A DNA stretch of 64,000 nt from NCBI RefSeq assembly GCF_003268675.1, contig NZ_CP029378.1, positions 558,001-622,000 on the forward strand, in the 5' to 3' direction. Below are positions 42,780 to 52,029 of this stretch, in pieces. Source of the DNA: Streptomyces bacillaris (GTDB lineage: Bacteria > Actinomycetota > Actinomycetes > Streptomycetales > Streptomycetaceae). Made by a program: the position numbers and the translations under genes. Numbering within the stretch: position 1 is the stretch's first letter; every line of letters starts with the position of its first letter. The notes below the pieces were generated by a model, which saw only the letters and a list, made by a program, of their open reading frames with translations, was not told the origin of the DNA and made no database searches.

Positions 42780-42809
42780 AAGCCCCGACCGGTTCGGCGG
42801 TCGGGGCTT
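42780..42809 (-). terminator. Rho-independent-type hairpin downstream of the DUF3040 gene
   Basis: Perfect 12-bp arms AAGCCCCGACCG (42780-42791) and CGGTCGGGGCTT (42798-42809) around a 6-nt loop, 51 bp after the DUF3040 stop and upstream of lutA. The rest of the region 42563-42860 holds only short GC-rich repeats and the lut promoter; no gene is visible. Confidence 0.85.
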
Positions 42810-42860
42810 CGGCCGGCCCTTGCGGAGGGGCCGGGGGTGCGGCGGTGCGGGCGCCGCGTG

Positions 42861-43166
42861 TCAGTCGGTCCGTGGGTTCCCGGGGGTGTTCGGGATGTTC
42901 TTGCCGTGCCGGCGGCCGCGCTGCGGGTCGAAGAGGTGGGCGGCCGCTCCCGACACCACCAGCCCGGTGGCGATCAGGAGGCCGTGGCCGATGCCGATCC
43001 CCATGCCCAGGGCGGTGAGACCGAAGGCCATGCAGAGCCAGGCGTTGCGGCGGCGGTACTCGCGGGGGCTGCGCGGGGTCCCGTCGGCCATGGCGGTGGC
43101 GAAACCGGGGTCGTCGCGGTGGAACTGCTCCTCGAGGGCTCGCAGCTTCTCGTCGTACGTGGGCAT
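42861..43166 (-). CDS. DUF3040 membrane protein
   Basis: A 101-residue protein beginning MPTYDEKLRALEEQFHRDDP, the standard DUF3040 opening, followed by one long or two short transmembrane segments (NAWLCMAFGLTALGMGIGIG and LLIATGLVVSGAAAHLF) and a basic tail. DUF3040 proteins are small actinobacterial membrane proteins of unknown function. The ATG at 43166 is used because GGGAGG precedes it. Confidence 0.88.
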   Translation of the reverse strand: MPTYDEKLRALEEQFHRDDPGFATAMADGTPRSPREYRRRNAWLCMAFGLTALGMGIGIGHGLLIATGLVVSGAAAHLFDPQRGRRHGKNIPNTPGNPRTD

Positions 43167-43418
43167 GGTGGCTCCCTCCCGGTACGGAGGCCTCTCGGCC
43201 CCTCCAGCAGCGCCGGCCCCGCGCTGCGGCACGGGCAGGGCCCTCGGGCCCTGAGTTCATGATCGGAGAGGAGGTGGGGAAGGGCCATCAGGGGCAGCAC
43301 CCATATCCGGGGGTGTGCACCATGCAGATGCGGGAGCGCCCCTACGCCCGTGCCGTCGGCGGATCGGCGGATCGGCGGCCACCCGGGTGACGGCGGTTTC
43401 CCGCGCGCAGCGACGATA

Positions 43419-44462
43419 GTGGAAGCTGTCGACACCCCCGTCAACGTCGGCATCCAGCCTCGCCCGCCCGCCCCGCCCCCGCCAACGCCCGATGGAGGCC
43501 GTGCTCCCTTGTCCCTGTTCTGGCGGATCTTCCTGCTCAACGCCGCTGTGCTCGTCGCCGCGGGCGCCCTGCTGCTGCTCGGCCCGATCACCATCTCGAC
43601 GCCGGTCCTGCTGACCGAGGCGATGATCCTGACCGGCGGGATCGCCTTCATGCTCGCCGCCAACGCGGCCCTGCTCCGGCTGGGCCTCTTCCCTCTCCAG
43701 CGGGTCACCCGGGCGATGACCACGACGGACCTGCTGCGCCCGAGCCCGCGCCCCGAGGTGGCCGGGCACGGCGAGATCGCCGCCCTGATCGAGACGTTCA
43801 ACACGATGCTCGACCGGCTGGAGGCCGAGCGCGCCACGAGCAGCGCCCGTGCTCTCTCCGCGCAGGAGGCCGAGCGCCGCCGGGTGGCCCAGGAGCTGCA
43901 CGACGAGGTCGGCCAGACCCTCACCGCGGTTCTCCTGGAGCTGAAGCGGGTGGCCGACCAGGCCCCCGAGCCCCTCCGCGAGGAGCTGCGGCAGGTCCAG
44001 GAGATCACCCGCGGCTCCCTGGGCGAGATCCGCCGGATCGCCCGCAGGCTGCGCCCCGGGGTGCTGGAGGAACTGGGCCTGGTCAGCGCGCTCACGGCGC
44101 TCTCCACCGAGACGCCGACGCCCGACGGGCTGACGATCCGCCGGCAGATGGGCAAGGATCTGCCGGAGCTGGACGCCGAGGCCGAGCTGGTCATCTACCG
44201 GATCGCGCAGGAGGCGCTCACCAACACCGTCCGCCATGCCGGTGGGTCGCGGCTCGAACTCTCCCTGCTCCGCAGTCCCTGCGGGGTGGAGCTGCTCATC
44301 TGCGACGACGGGCGGGGGCTCGGGGACGCCCCCGAGGGTGCGGGGCTGCGCGGGATGCGCGAGCGTGCCCTGCTGATCGGGGCCGAGCTGTTCCTCGGCC
44401 CGGGGCCGCAGGGCGGTACCGAAGTACGTCTCGATGTGCCCGTACGGAACGGAAGCCGCTGA
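43419..44462 (+). CDS. NarL-type sensor histidine kinase
   Basis: A 347-residue kinase. Two transmembrane helices (about 31-54 and 62-86) precede a HAMP-like linker, a HisKA_3 dimerisation domain (ERRRVAQELHDEVGQ, phospho-His about 161) and an HATPase domain with EALTNTVRHA (N box), DDGRGLG (G1) and GLRGMRERA (G2). There is no sizeable extracellular sensor loop, so it may sense within the membrane. The GTG at 43419 is the best start I can see. It stops 2 bp before its response regulator. Confidence 0.9.
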   Translation: MEAVDTPVNVGIQPRPPAPPPPTPDGGRAPLSLFWRIFLLNAAVLVAAGALLLLGPITISTPVLLTEAMILTGGIAFMLAANAALLRLGLFPLQRVTRAMTTTDLLRPSPRPEVAGHGEIAALIETFNTMLDRLEAERATSSARALSAQEAERRRVAQELHDEVGQTLTAVLLELKRVADQAPEPLREELRQVQEITRGSLGEIRRIARRLRPGVLEELGLVSALTALSTETPTPDGLTIRRQMGKDLPELDAEAELVIYRIAQEALTNTVRHAGGSRLELSLLRSPCGVELLICDDGRGLGDAPEGAGLRGMRERALLIGAELFLGPGPQGGTEVRLDVPVRNGSR

Positions 44463-44464
44463 TC

Positions 44465-45151
44465 ATGCCCCTCTCCTCCCCGGCCGCCTCCGCCCGCCCC
44501 GCGGCTCCGACCCGGATCCTGCTGGCGGACGATCACGCCCTGGTACGCCGGGGAGTCCGGCTGATCCTCGACGGCGAGCCGGACCTCACGGTCGTGGCCG
44601 AGGCGGGCGACGGCGCCGAGGCCATCGAGAGGGCCCGTGCCGAACGGCCGGATCTGGCCATCCTGGACATCGCGATGCCCCGGCTGACGGGTCTGCAGGC
44701 GGCGCGCGAGCTGTCCCGGGTCCTGCCCGGCCTGCGCATCCTGATGCTGACGATGTACGACAACGAGCAGTACTTCTTCGAGGCGTTGAAGGCGGGAGCG
44801 GCCGGGTACGTCCTCAAGTCGGTCGCGGACCGGGATCTGGTGGAGGCCTGCCGGGCGGCGATGCGCGACGAGCCGTTCCTCTACCCGGGCGCGGTCACGG
44901 CGCTCATCCGCAACTTCCTCGACCGGGCCAAGGACGGCGAGGAGCTTCCGGCGCGGGCGATCACCGAACGCGAGGAGGAGATCCTCAAACTGGTCGCGGA
45001 GGGGCACTCCTCCAAGGAGATCGCCGAGCTGTTGGTCATCAGCGTCAAGACCGTGGAGCGGCACCGTGCCAACCTGCTCCAGAAGCTCGGGCTGCGCGAC
45101 CGTCTGGAACTCACCCGGTACGCGATCCGCGCGGGCCTGATCGAACCGTGA
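44465..45151 (+). CDS. LuxR/NarL-family response regulator
   Basis: A 228-residue regulator. The receiver domain has ADDH (acidic pair 22-23), phospho-acceptor Asp68 in LAILDIAMP, the conserved Thr in LMLTMY and Lys in GYVLKS. The C-terminal HTH carries LTEREEEILKLVAEGHSSKEIAELL-type sequence ending in KTVERHRANLLQKLGL. It is the direct partner of the upstream kinase. Target genes cannot be read from the sequence. Confidence 0.92.
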   Translation: MPLSSPAASARPAAPTRILLADDHALVRRGVRLILDGEPDLTVVAEAGDGAEAIERARAERPDLAILDIAMPRLTGLQAARELSRVLPGLRILMLTMYDNEQYFFEALKAGAAGYVLKSVADRDLVEACRAAMRDEPFLYPGAVTALIRNFLDRAKDGEELPARAITEREEEILKLVAEGHSSKEIAELLVISVKTVERHRANLLQKLGLRDRLELTRYAIRAGLIEP

Positions 45152-45276
45152 GGGCCACCGCGCCCCCAGATGCACAGAGCGCCGTACCGCAGTCGGTTCC
45201 GGTCGCACCGCGGCCGACCCGGTCTCACCGGCGGTCGGTTCATACGATTCTCACCCGACCCGAATAAAGTGCACCC

Positions 45277-46221
45277 GTGACCGAGATGACCCCGCCCGGC
45301 TGGCACCCAGACCCCGGGCATTCAGGAAAAGGCCCCGATCAGGAACGCTGGTGGGACGGGGTGCAGTGGACCGGCCATGTCCGCCCGTCGCCCGCCGCGG
45401 TCCGCCGCCGCGGCCTCCGTATCGGCGTCGGCGTGACCGTCGGTGCGGTGGTGCTCGCCGCGATCGGGGGCGGGATGTACCTGCTGGGCGAGCGGGACGG
45501 TGACCGGCAGGGCATCGCGGCCGCCTCACCGTCCGCCACCCCGTCCGCTCCGGGAGGCCCCGGCGCACCCGACGGCGGTGACAACGGTGGCGGGAACGGT
45601 GGCGACGACGGCGGGAACAAGGACGGCGACGAGGACGGCGGCGGCCCCCAGGGCCCGGACGGCCAGCTCCCGCCGACTGAGCCGGGTTACGCCACGGACC
45701 TGGCCGCCGGGATCAGCATGCCGGTGCCCCAGGGGTGGAAGGGCAGGTCGGCCGCGGTCGGCGCCGGGCTGACGACGGGCGAGCACCCCTGCCCCGGCGG
45801 CTCGGCCAAGACATGCGTACGCGGCGGGATCTTCTCGGCCCCCGCGGCGGCCTTCAAGCTCACGGCCGGATCCCCGGAGGAGGCGGCCAAGAAGGACATC
45901 GCCGTCAACGCCGAGGAGTCCTACGGCGGGGACGCCTACGGGAAGATCACCTCGCACGAGGAGATCAAGTCCGCCGAGGTCACCGTGGCGGGCCAGAAGG
46001 GGTACGCGGTGCGCTGGAAGGTGGTGACGGAGAAGGGCGACGACGGTTACGTGGAATCGCTGGTGTTCCCCTCCCCCGCCTCCAAGGACATGCTCGTGGT
46101 GGTCCGGTCCGGGTTCGACGTCAACAAGGACGCGCCGAAGCTGTCCGTCCTGGACGAGATCACCAAGGGCATCAAGAAGGCCGCGCCGGCCACGGGCGCG
46201 ACCAACGGCGGAGCGGCCTGA
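45277..46221 (+). CDS. DUF2510 membrane-anchored protein with extracytoplasmic domain
   Basis: A 314-residue protein. The N-terminal DUF2510 motif (PPGWHPDPG, RWWDGVQWT) is cytoplasmic; a single transmembrane helix (GVGVTVGAVVLAAIGGGMYLL) is followed by a long Gly/Asp/Pro linker and a C-terminal domain of about 170 residues starting near ISMPVPQGWKG, probably exposed outside. Such proteins often have lipoprotein-like or PsbP-like outer domains; I cannot assign a reaction. Start GTG 45277 or ATG 45286. Confidence 0.8.
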   Translation: MTEMTPPGWHPDPGHSGKGPDQERWWDGVQWTGHVRPSPAAVRRRGLRIGVGVTVGAVVLAAIGGGMYLLGERDGDRQGIAAASPSATPSAPGGPGAPDGGDNGGGNGGDDGGNKDGDEDGGGPQGPDGQLPPTEPGYATDLAAGISMPVPQGWKGRSAAVGAGLTTGEHPCPGGSAKTCVRGGIFSAPAAAFKLTAGSPEEAAKKDIAVNAEESYGGDAYGKITSHEEIKSAEVTVAGQKGYAVRWKVVTEKGDDGYVESLVFPSPASKDMLVVVRSGFDVNKDAPKLSVLDEITKGIKKAAPATGATNGGAA

Positions 46222-46304
46222 GCAGCAGCGCACGACCTCAGGGAGCCGGGCGCAACCAGGCACCACCGTCACGGAGCCGGGCAGGACCGCACACCGCCTC
46301 CGAC

Positions 46305-46369
46305 GAGCCGGGCGGGACCGCACAGTCCCGCTGCCCCCGCCCGGCTCCTCCCGCTGTCCCGCCCGGCTC
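46305..46369. terminator. Inverted repeat between convergent genes
   Basis: A perfect 14-bp inverted repeat, GAGCCGGGCGGGAC (46305-46318) and GTCCCGCCCGGCTC (46356-46369), lies between the convergent DUF2510 and phospholipase C genes. It could act as a two-way terminator. Related GAGCCGGGC sequences upstream allow alternative pairings. Confidence 0.6.
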
Positions 46370-46379
46370 CTCCCTCGTT

Positions 46380-48440
46380 TCAGCCCGTGACGATCGCGGG
46401 ATCGCTGACCCCGGCGGCCCCCGTCTCCACATGGCCCGCGAACCGCCGCAGGAAGCCCGGCTCCCCTTCGAGGGTCACGGACACGTCGTACCAGCGCCTG
46501 CCCGCCCGCAGGTCCACCGTGCGCGAGACCATGGCCCCGGGCCGTACGGTGAGGGTCTGGGCCGCTCCCCCGTAGGCGTTGGTGATGGTCAGTACGGCGT
46601 CGGTGGCGCCGGGGTTGGTGAGCGTGAGGTCCAGGTTGCCGCTGGTGGCGATGTGGCGCGCGGTGGCCTCGGGCCCGGCGGTGGTGCCCGGGCTCCGGAA
46701 CGTCCGCAGGAAGCCGTTGGGGCCGTGCACGGTCAGGTCGTGGCTGCCGCCGGAGTAGGCGGAGTTCCAGCGGTCGGTGAGGGTGCGGCCCGCGCCCGTG
46801 GTGTAGGTCCACGGGGCGTCGGTGCGGTTGCCGGAGGTGACGTAGAACTGCGCCCCGGCCGCCGTACCCGGGCTGAACGTGAGCGCGACCCTCCCGCTCT
46901 CCGGCTCCACGGCCGCGTCCACGTACGGCTCGTACGGCAGCGGCCGGGTCGGGCGGCTCCCGGGCTCCTGGGCGGGCATGGCGCCGCCGGCCGGCGGGGT
47001 GGGCCGGTAGCCCGGGTGGCGCTCGCGGTCCGGGGGCTCGTACGCGGAGGTGTCCGGCAGGTCGTCGGGGGCGGGCGCGGACCGGCCGAAGTCGAAGGCG
47101 GAGGTGAGGTCGCCGCAGACCGCCCGCCGCCAGGATGAGATGTTCGGCTCGTGGACACCGAAGCGCTGCTCCATGAACTGGAGCACGGAGGTGTGGTCGA
47201 AGACCTCGGAGCAGACGTAACCGCCGGTGCTCCACGGCGAGATGACGAACATCGGCACGCGCGGGCCGAGTCCGTAGGGGCCAGGTCCGTAGGAGGGTCC
47301 GCCCGGGTAGATCTCCGTGGTGGTGTCGGCCGTGGAGAGGCCCTGGGCGGCGGAGGACGGCGGGTAGGGCGGGACGACGTGGTCGAAGAAGCCGTCGTTC
47401 TCGTCGTACGTGATGAACAGGGCGGTACGGCTCCACACCTCGGGGTCGGAGGTGAGGGCGTCGAGCAGCCCCGCGATGTACCAGGCGCCGTAGTTGGAGG
47501 GGAAGTTGGAGTGCTCGCTGAAGGCCTCGGGGGCGGCGACCCAGGAGATCTGCGGCAGCTTCCCGGACTGTACGTCGGCGGCGATGGCGTCGAAGTAGCC
47601 GCCGCCGGCCTTCACGTCGGTGCCGGTGCGCGCCTTCTCGTACAGCGGGTCGCCGGGCTCGGCGTTGCGGTAGTTGTGGAAGTAGAGCAGCGAGTTGCAG
47701 CCGTAGTTGCCCCGGTAGGCGTCGTCGATCCACCCCCAGCGCCCGGCCGCGTCCAGCCCGTCCCCGATGTCCTGGTAGATCTTCCAGGAGACCCCGGCCT
47801 CCTCCAGCCGCTCGGGGTACGTCGCCCAGCCGTACCCCTGCTCCTCGTTGCCGAGCACGGGTCCGCCGCCCGCTCCGTCGTTGCCGGTGTAACCGGACCA
47901 GAGGTAGTAGCGGTTGGGGTCGGTGGCCCCGATGAAGGAGCAGTGGTAGGCGTCGCAGATGGTGAAGCGGTCGGCGAGCGCGTAGTGGAACGGGATGTCC
48001 TCGCGGGTCAGATAGGCCATGGTCGTCGGCGTCTTGGCCGGCACCCACCGGTCGTAACGCCCCCCGTTGTACGCCCGGTGGCCGCCCGGCCAGTCGTGGT
48101 TGAGCCCTTGGAGGAACTGCATCCCGAGGTCGTCGGCGGTCGGGTGGAACGGCAGCGTCACCTTCCCCGCCGCATCCGCCTGGTGCCAGACGGACTTCCC
48201 GCTCGGCAGCGTCACGGGCCGCGGATCACCGAACCCGCGGACGCCCTTCATCGCCCCGAAGTAGTGGTCGAAGGAACGGTTCTCCTGCATCAGGACCACG
48301 ATGTGCTCGACATCCCGGATCGTCCCGCTGGCCCGGTGCGCGGGGATCGCGGCAGCCCGGTCGATGCTGCCCGCCAGGGCACTGAATCCCGCGGTCGCAC
48401 CGGCTATCTGGAGAAACCGGCGCCGATTCATCTCAGTCAT
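46380..48440 (-). CDS. Secreted phospholipase C, phosphocholine type (Tat substrate)
   Basis: A 686-residue enzyme with a twin-arginine signal (NRRRFLQIAGATAGFSALAG). The phosphoesterase domain has ENRSFDHYFGAMKG, TYDENDGFFDHV and HTSVLQFMEQRFG; two C-terminal beta domains of the bacterial PLC C-terminal type follow (about 490-686). It hydrolyses phosphatidylcholine-like lipids outside the cell, usually to scavenge phosphate. The ATG at 48440 gives the correct Tat signal; no homology exists in the longer upstream frame. No clear Pho box was identified. Confidence 0.92.
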   Translation of the reverse strand: MTEMNRRRFLQIAGATAGFSALAGSIDRAAAIPAHRASGTIRDVEHIVVLMQENRSFDHYFGAMKGVRGFGDPRPVTLPSGKSVWHQADAAGKVTLPFHPTADDLGMQFLQGLNHDWPGGHRAYNGGRYDRWVPAKTPTTMAYLTREDIPFHYALADRFTICDAYHCSFIGATDPNRYYLWSGYTGNDGAGGGPVLGNEEQGYGWATYPERLEEAGVSWKIYQDIGDGLDAAGRWGWIDDAYRGNYGCNSLLYFHNYRNAEPGDPLYEKARTGTDVKAGGGYFDAIAADVQSGKLPQISWVAAPEAFSEHSNFPSNYGAWYIAGLLDALTSDPEVWSRTALFITYDENDGFFDHVVPPYPPSSAAQGLSTADTTTEIYPGGPSYGPGPYGLGPRVPMFVISPWSTGGYVCSEVFDHTSVLQFMEQRFGVHEPNISSWRRAVCGDLTSAFDFGRSAPAPDDLPDTSAYEPPDRERHPGYRPTPPAGGAMPAQEPGSRPTRPLPYEPYVDAAVEPESGRVALTFSPGTAAGAQFYVTSGNRTDAPWTYTTGAGRTLTDRWNSAYSGGSHDLTVHGPNGFLRTFRSPGTTAGPEATARHIATSGNLDLTLTNPGATDAVLTITNAYGGAAQTLTVRPGAMVSRTVDLRAGRRWYDVSVTLEGEPGFLRRFAGHVETGAAGVSDPAIVTG

Positions 48441-48676
48441 GCGTGGGGGCCTCTTGGAGTGGGGGAACAGAAGCGAACAGAATGCTCCAAGAGAAGCCAA
48501 CAGAAGGGAAGAGGCCGTGGCCTGCCGATGAATACCCGAGGTACGACCCGCCACGGGCGGGGGCACGTCACCGGCGGTCGGCCGAGCCTCACCGGCCGGC
48601 TGCCGAGGCGGGGCGGGGCGGGGAGCATCCCTCAGCCCGCCCCTCCCCCGTCCCGTCCCGTCCCCGCAACCGCCGC

Positions 48677-49795
48677 TCAGCGCAGCGTCTTCAGCATCTC
48701 CGCGCCGAACGGCGTGATGTCCCCGGTCCGGCTGCGCAGGGTCTTGGCCGCCCACTCGGGGTCCGCGATCAGGGCGCGGCCGACGGCGACCAGGTCGAAC
48801 TCGTCGCGCTCCAGCCGGTCCAGGAGCTGGTCGATGCCGGTGACGCCGGAGTCGTTGCCCGCGAAGGCGCTGAAGAAGTCACCGTCCAGGCCGATGGAGC
48901 CGACCGTGACCGTGGGCCTGCCGCTGATCTTCTTCACCCAGCCGGCCAGGTTCAGGTCGGAACCGTCGAACTCCGGGAGCCAGTAGCGGCGAGTGGAGGC
49001 GTGGAAGACGTCGACGCCCGCCTCGGCCAACGGGGTGAGCAGGGCGTCCAGTTCGGCGGGGTTCTGCGCGAGCCTGGCCTCGTAGGCGTTCATCTTCCAC
49101 TGGGACATGCGGAAGAAGAGGGGGAAGGAGTCGGAGACGGCGGCCCGGCAGGCCGCGACGATCTCGGCCGCGAACCGGGTACGGGCGACGAGGTCGCCGC
49201 CGTAGGCGTCGGTACGGCGGTTGCTGTCGGCCCACAGGAACTGGTCGATCAAGTAGCCGTGGGCTCCGTGGAGTTCGACGCCGTCGAAGCCGAGGCGCTC
49301 GGCGGCGGCCGCCGCGTCGGCGAACGCGGCGATGACGTCGTCGAGGTCCTTCCGCGTCATCGCGCGTCCCTTGGGCTCACCGGTCAGCGAGATTCCCGAG
49401 GGGCCCACCGGTTCGGCGTCCGCCACCGGGGGCGCGCCCTCGGTACGGGTGACGCCCACGTGCCAGAGCTGCGGGACGATCGCGCCGCCCGCCCCGTGCA
49501 CGGCGTCCACGACCCCGGCCCAGCCCGTGAGCGCGTCCTCGCCGTGGAAGCGCGGGACCCGGTCGCTGGTTCCGGCGGAGTCGTGGTCGATGTAGGTGCC
49601 CTCGGTGATGATCAGCCCGACACCGCCCGCGGCGCGCCGGGTGTAGTAGTCCGCCACGTCACGGCCGGGCACGCCGCCGGGGGAGAACTGCCGGGTCATG
49701 GGAGCCATGGCGATCCGGTTGCGCGAGGTGAGTCCGCGGACCGTGAAGGGCCGGGAGAGGGCGGCGGCCGCGCGGCCGGTTTCGAGGTCGGTCAC
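48677..49795 (-). CDS. NADH:flavin oxidoreductase, old yellow enzyme family
   Basis: A 372-residue FMN-dependent TIM-barrel enzyme with PFTVRGLTSRNRIAMAPMTR at the start, the substrate-binding pair in GVELHGAHGYLIDQFL (His-x-x-His type), RTDAYGGD and the C-terminal FMN motif LVAVGRALIADPEWA. Such enzymes reduce activated alkenes. It is monocistronic, with 236 bp separating it from the phospholipase gene. The in vivo substrate is unknown. Confidence 0.92.
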   Translation of the reverse strand: MTDLETGRAAAALSRPFTVRGLTSRNRIAMAPMTRQFSPGGVPGRDVADYYTRRAAGGVGLIITEGTYIDHDSAGTSDRVPRFHGEDALTGWAGVVDAVHGAGGAIVPQLWHVGVTRTEGAPPVADAEPVGPSGISLTGEPKGRAMTRKDLDDVIAAFADAAAAAERLGFDGVELHGAHGYLIDQFLWADSNRRTDAYGGDLVARTRFAAEIVAACRAAVSDSFPLFFRMSQWKMNAYEARLAQNPAELDALLTPLAEAGVDVFHASTRRYWLPEFDGSDLNLAGWVKKISGRPTVTVGSIGLDGDFFSAFAGNDSGVTGIDQLLDRLERDEFDLVAVGRALIADPEWAAKTLRSRTGDITPFGAEMLKTLR

Positions 49796-50251
49796 ATCAG
49801 GTCCTGTTCATCGGCTTCGAGAGCTTCGACAGCCTCGACGACTGCGTCGGCGCGAGGCACGCGCCACCGGGGTCAACGACGGAGTCGGACGGTGGCATCC
49901 CCGCCGGGTCCGGATGTGGTCCAGGTCTCGCCCGCGTACGTGCGGCGTCCGGGGCGCCCCCGGAGCTGTCGGGCGGGCGGGGCTCCGGTCAGGGCGTGCT
50001 GTCGTGCCGGATGCGGGAGATGATCGGGGCATGAGCGGCGAGGAACCCCTGGTGTGCCGTACGGCGCCGAACCGGCACCGCTCCGTGGGGGTGCCGGCGG
50101 GCGCGGCCGGGCCCCTGGGCCGTCATGCCCGCGCCGTGGGCCGCGCCCCGGCTCCGAGCCCGTACGGAGCCGCCGCCCCGCCACCGGCCGGGGCCGTGCC
50201 GTCTCCGGGCGGGTCCGTGCTGTCGTCGGGTGGACGCCGGAGGCGGGGCCG
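49796..50251. other. Gene-poor stretch before the SpoIIE phosphatase, with a possible small coupled ORF
   Basis: No recognisable gene in 455 bp. A frame from ATG 50031 encodes 74 low-complexity residues (MSGEEPLVCRTAPNRHRSVG and then Pro/Ala/Gly-rich) and its TGA at 50253-50255 overlaps the GTG of the phosphatase. The coupling is suggestive, but composition alone could explain the open frame, so I do not call it a gene. The left part should hold the promoter of the oxidoreductase gene. Confidence 0.35.
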
Positions 50252-51903
50252 GTGAACCAGGAACGTCTCCTCCGGCACTACGCGGCGCTCATGGAGGCTG
50301 TGCCGCAGTCGGTCTGGGTGCTGTCGGCCGACGGGGTCGTCACTCTTCTGGCGGGCAGCGGGATCAGGGAGAGGCTCTGGCACCCCGATGGCGGGACCTC
50401 GTGGATGGAGGCCCTGCATCCCAAGGACCGGGACTGGTTCGGGCGGGCCTGGCGCCGGGCGGCCCAGGAGCGGACTCCGCTCGACACGGTCGTACGGGTG
50501 CGGCTCAGGAGCGCGCCCGACCGCTTCCGCCACATCAAGATCATCGCCGCGCCCGTCCCGGACGAGGGCGGTGCCGTGGAGTGGGTCGGCACGGCCAGCG
50601 ACGCCGAGGACCACTGGCGCCTGCGGATGCGGGAGAAGCTGCTGGCCCGGATGGCGGCGGTACCGGCCGCGCACAATCTGTCCGAGGCCTTTCTGACGAC
50701 CGCGGCCGCCGTCGTCCCCGAACTGGCGGACGCCGTCGCCATCTTCCACGTACGGGGCGAGCCCGGGCCGGGCACCGGGCTGCCCGGGGGCGCGGCGGTC
50801 CCGGCACCGACGGGGAGTGTGGGTCTGGCCCCCGGGCTGCCCTCGCTGCACCCCTGGACGGCGACATCCTGTGGGGGGAGGCCTCCCGGCGGGTCATCGA
50901 GAGCCAGGAGGCCCGGCTGCTGACCTTCCCGCCCGGGGAACCACCCGAGGACGGCCTCTCGGACGCGGCCGTCCGGTGGCTCCGCAAGGCCCGTGCGACC
51001 AGCGTCGCCCTGCTTCCCGTCGTGGTGGACGGCCGGGCCGTGGCGCTGGCGACCACGACGACCTGCCGGGGGAACCCGCCGCCGGACGAGGCCGATCTGC
51101 AGCTGCTGCGGGACGTCTTCCAGCAGATGAGCGGGCCGCTGCGCCGGACCATGGAGCTGCAGAGCATCCGGGACCGGGCGCTCGCCCTGCAGCAGTCCTT
51201 CCTCACCCCTCCGCAGACCGTCGACGGCCTGACGATCACGGCGCTCTACCACCCGGCGGACTCGGCCGCCGAGATCGGCGGGGACTGGTACGACGCCGTC
51301 CGCCTCTGCGCCGACGCCCTCGCCCTGTCCATCGGCGACATCGCGGGCCACGACCTGGACGCCGCCACCGCCATGGGCCGCGTCAACAGCCTCCTGCGCG
51401 GACTCGCCTACGACAGCGGCCCCACCGCGAACCCCGCGACCACCCTCAGCCGCCTCGACCGCATCGTCCAGGCACTCGACGGACCCTCGATGGTCACCGT
51501 GGTGCACGCCGTCATCCGCCGCCAGGCCCCCCGCCTCTGGCGCGTCACCCTCTCCAACGCCGGCCACCCCCCACCCCTGCTCATCCCGCATGACGCACCA
51601 CCCCGCTACCTCCACGACCTCACGGCCCCCGACCCGCCCCTCTGCGTCACCGACGCCCTGACCCGTACCGACCTCCACACCGTCATCAGGGAGGGCGACA
51701 CCCTGGTCTTCTACACCGACGGGCTGGTGGAGACCCCCGGGACGGACATCGGTGACAGTCTTGAGCGGTTGCGGGAACGGACCGAAGCGCTGGTACGGGC
51801 CGGGGTGCCCCTGCCGACCCTGATCCGCAAGCTCCTGCCGCCCGTCCACAACCGGCGGGACGACATCGCCGTCATCGCCCTGCAGGCCCGCTCGGAGCCG
51901 TAG
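50252..51903 (+). CDS. PAS-GAF-SpoIIE (PP2C) phosphatase, frameshifted near 50851
   Basis: With one correction this is a 550-residue regulator: a PAS domain (SVWVLSADGVVTLLAGS, HPKDRDWFGRAWR), a GAF-like domain, then a SpoIIE serine phosphatase domain with IGGDWYDA, LSIGDIAGHDLDAA, SNAGHPPPLL and FYTDGLVE. It probably controls an anti-sigma/anti-anti-sigma switch. As sequenced, the PAS-containing frame ends at 50923, and the phosphatase lies in another frame. Adding one C to CACCCCTGG (run 50851-50854) restores HPLDGDILWGEASRRV. The GTG at 50252 opens the PAS-containing frame. A sequencing error is likely because both halves are otherwise well preserved. Confidence 0.78.
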
Positions 51904-52029
51904 CCGGCTGTACGGGGCCACACCCCGGCCCGGCCAAGGGGCCCGGTCCCGTACGGCCTCCTCGCTTGCGGACCCGACACCGCGTTCATACCGTCGAACA
52001 AGCCGTACCTGACCGAAAGAGGCCCCCGC

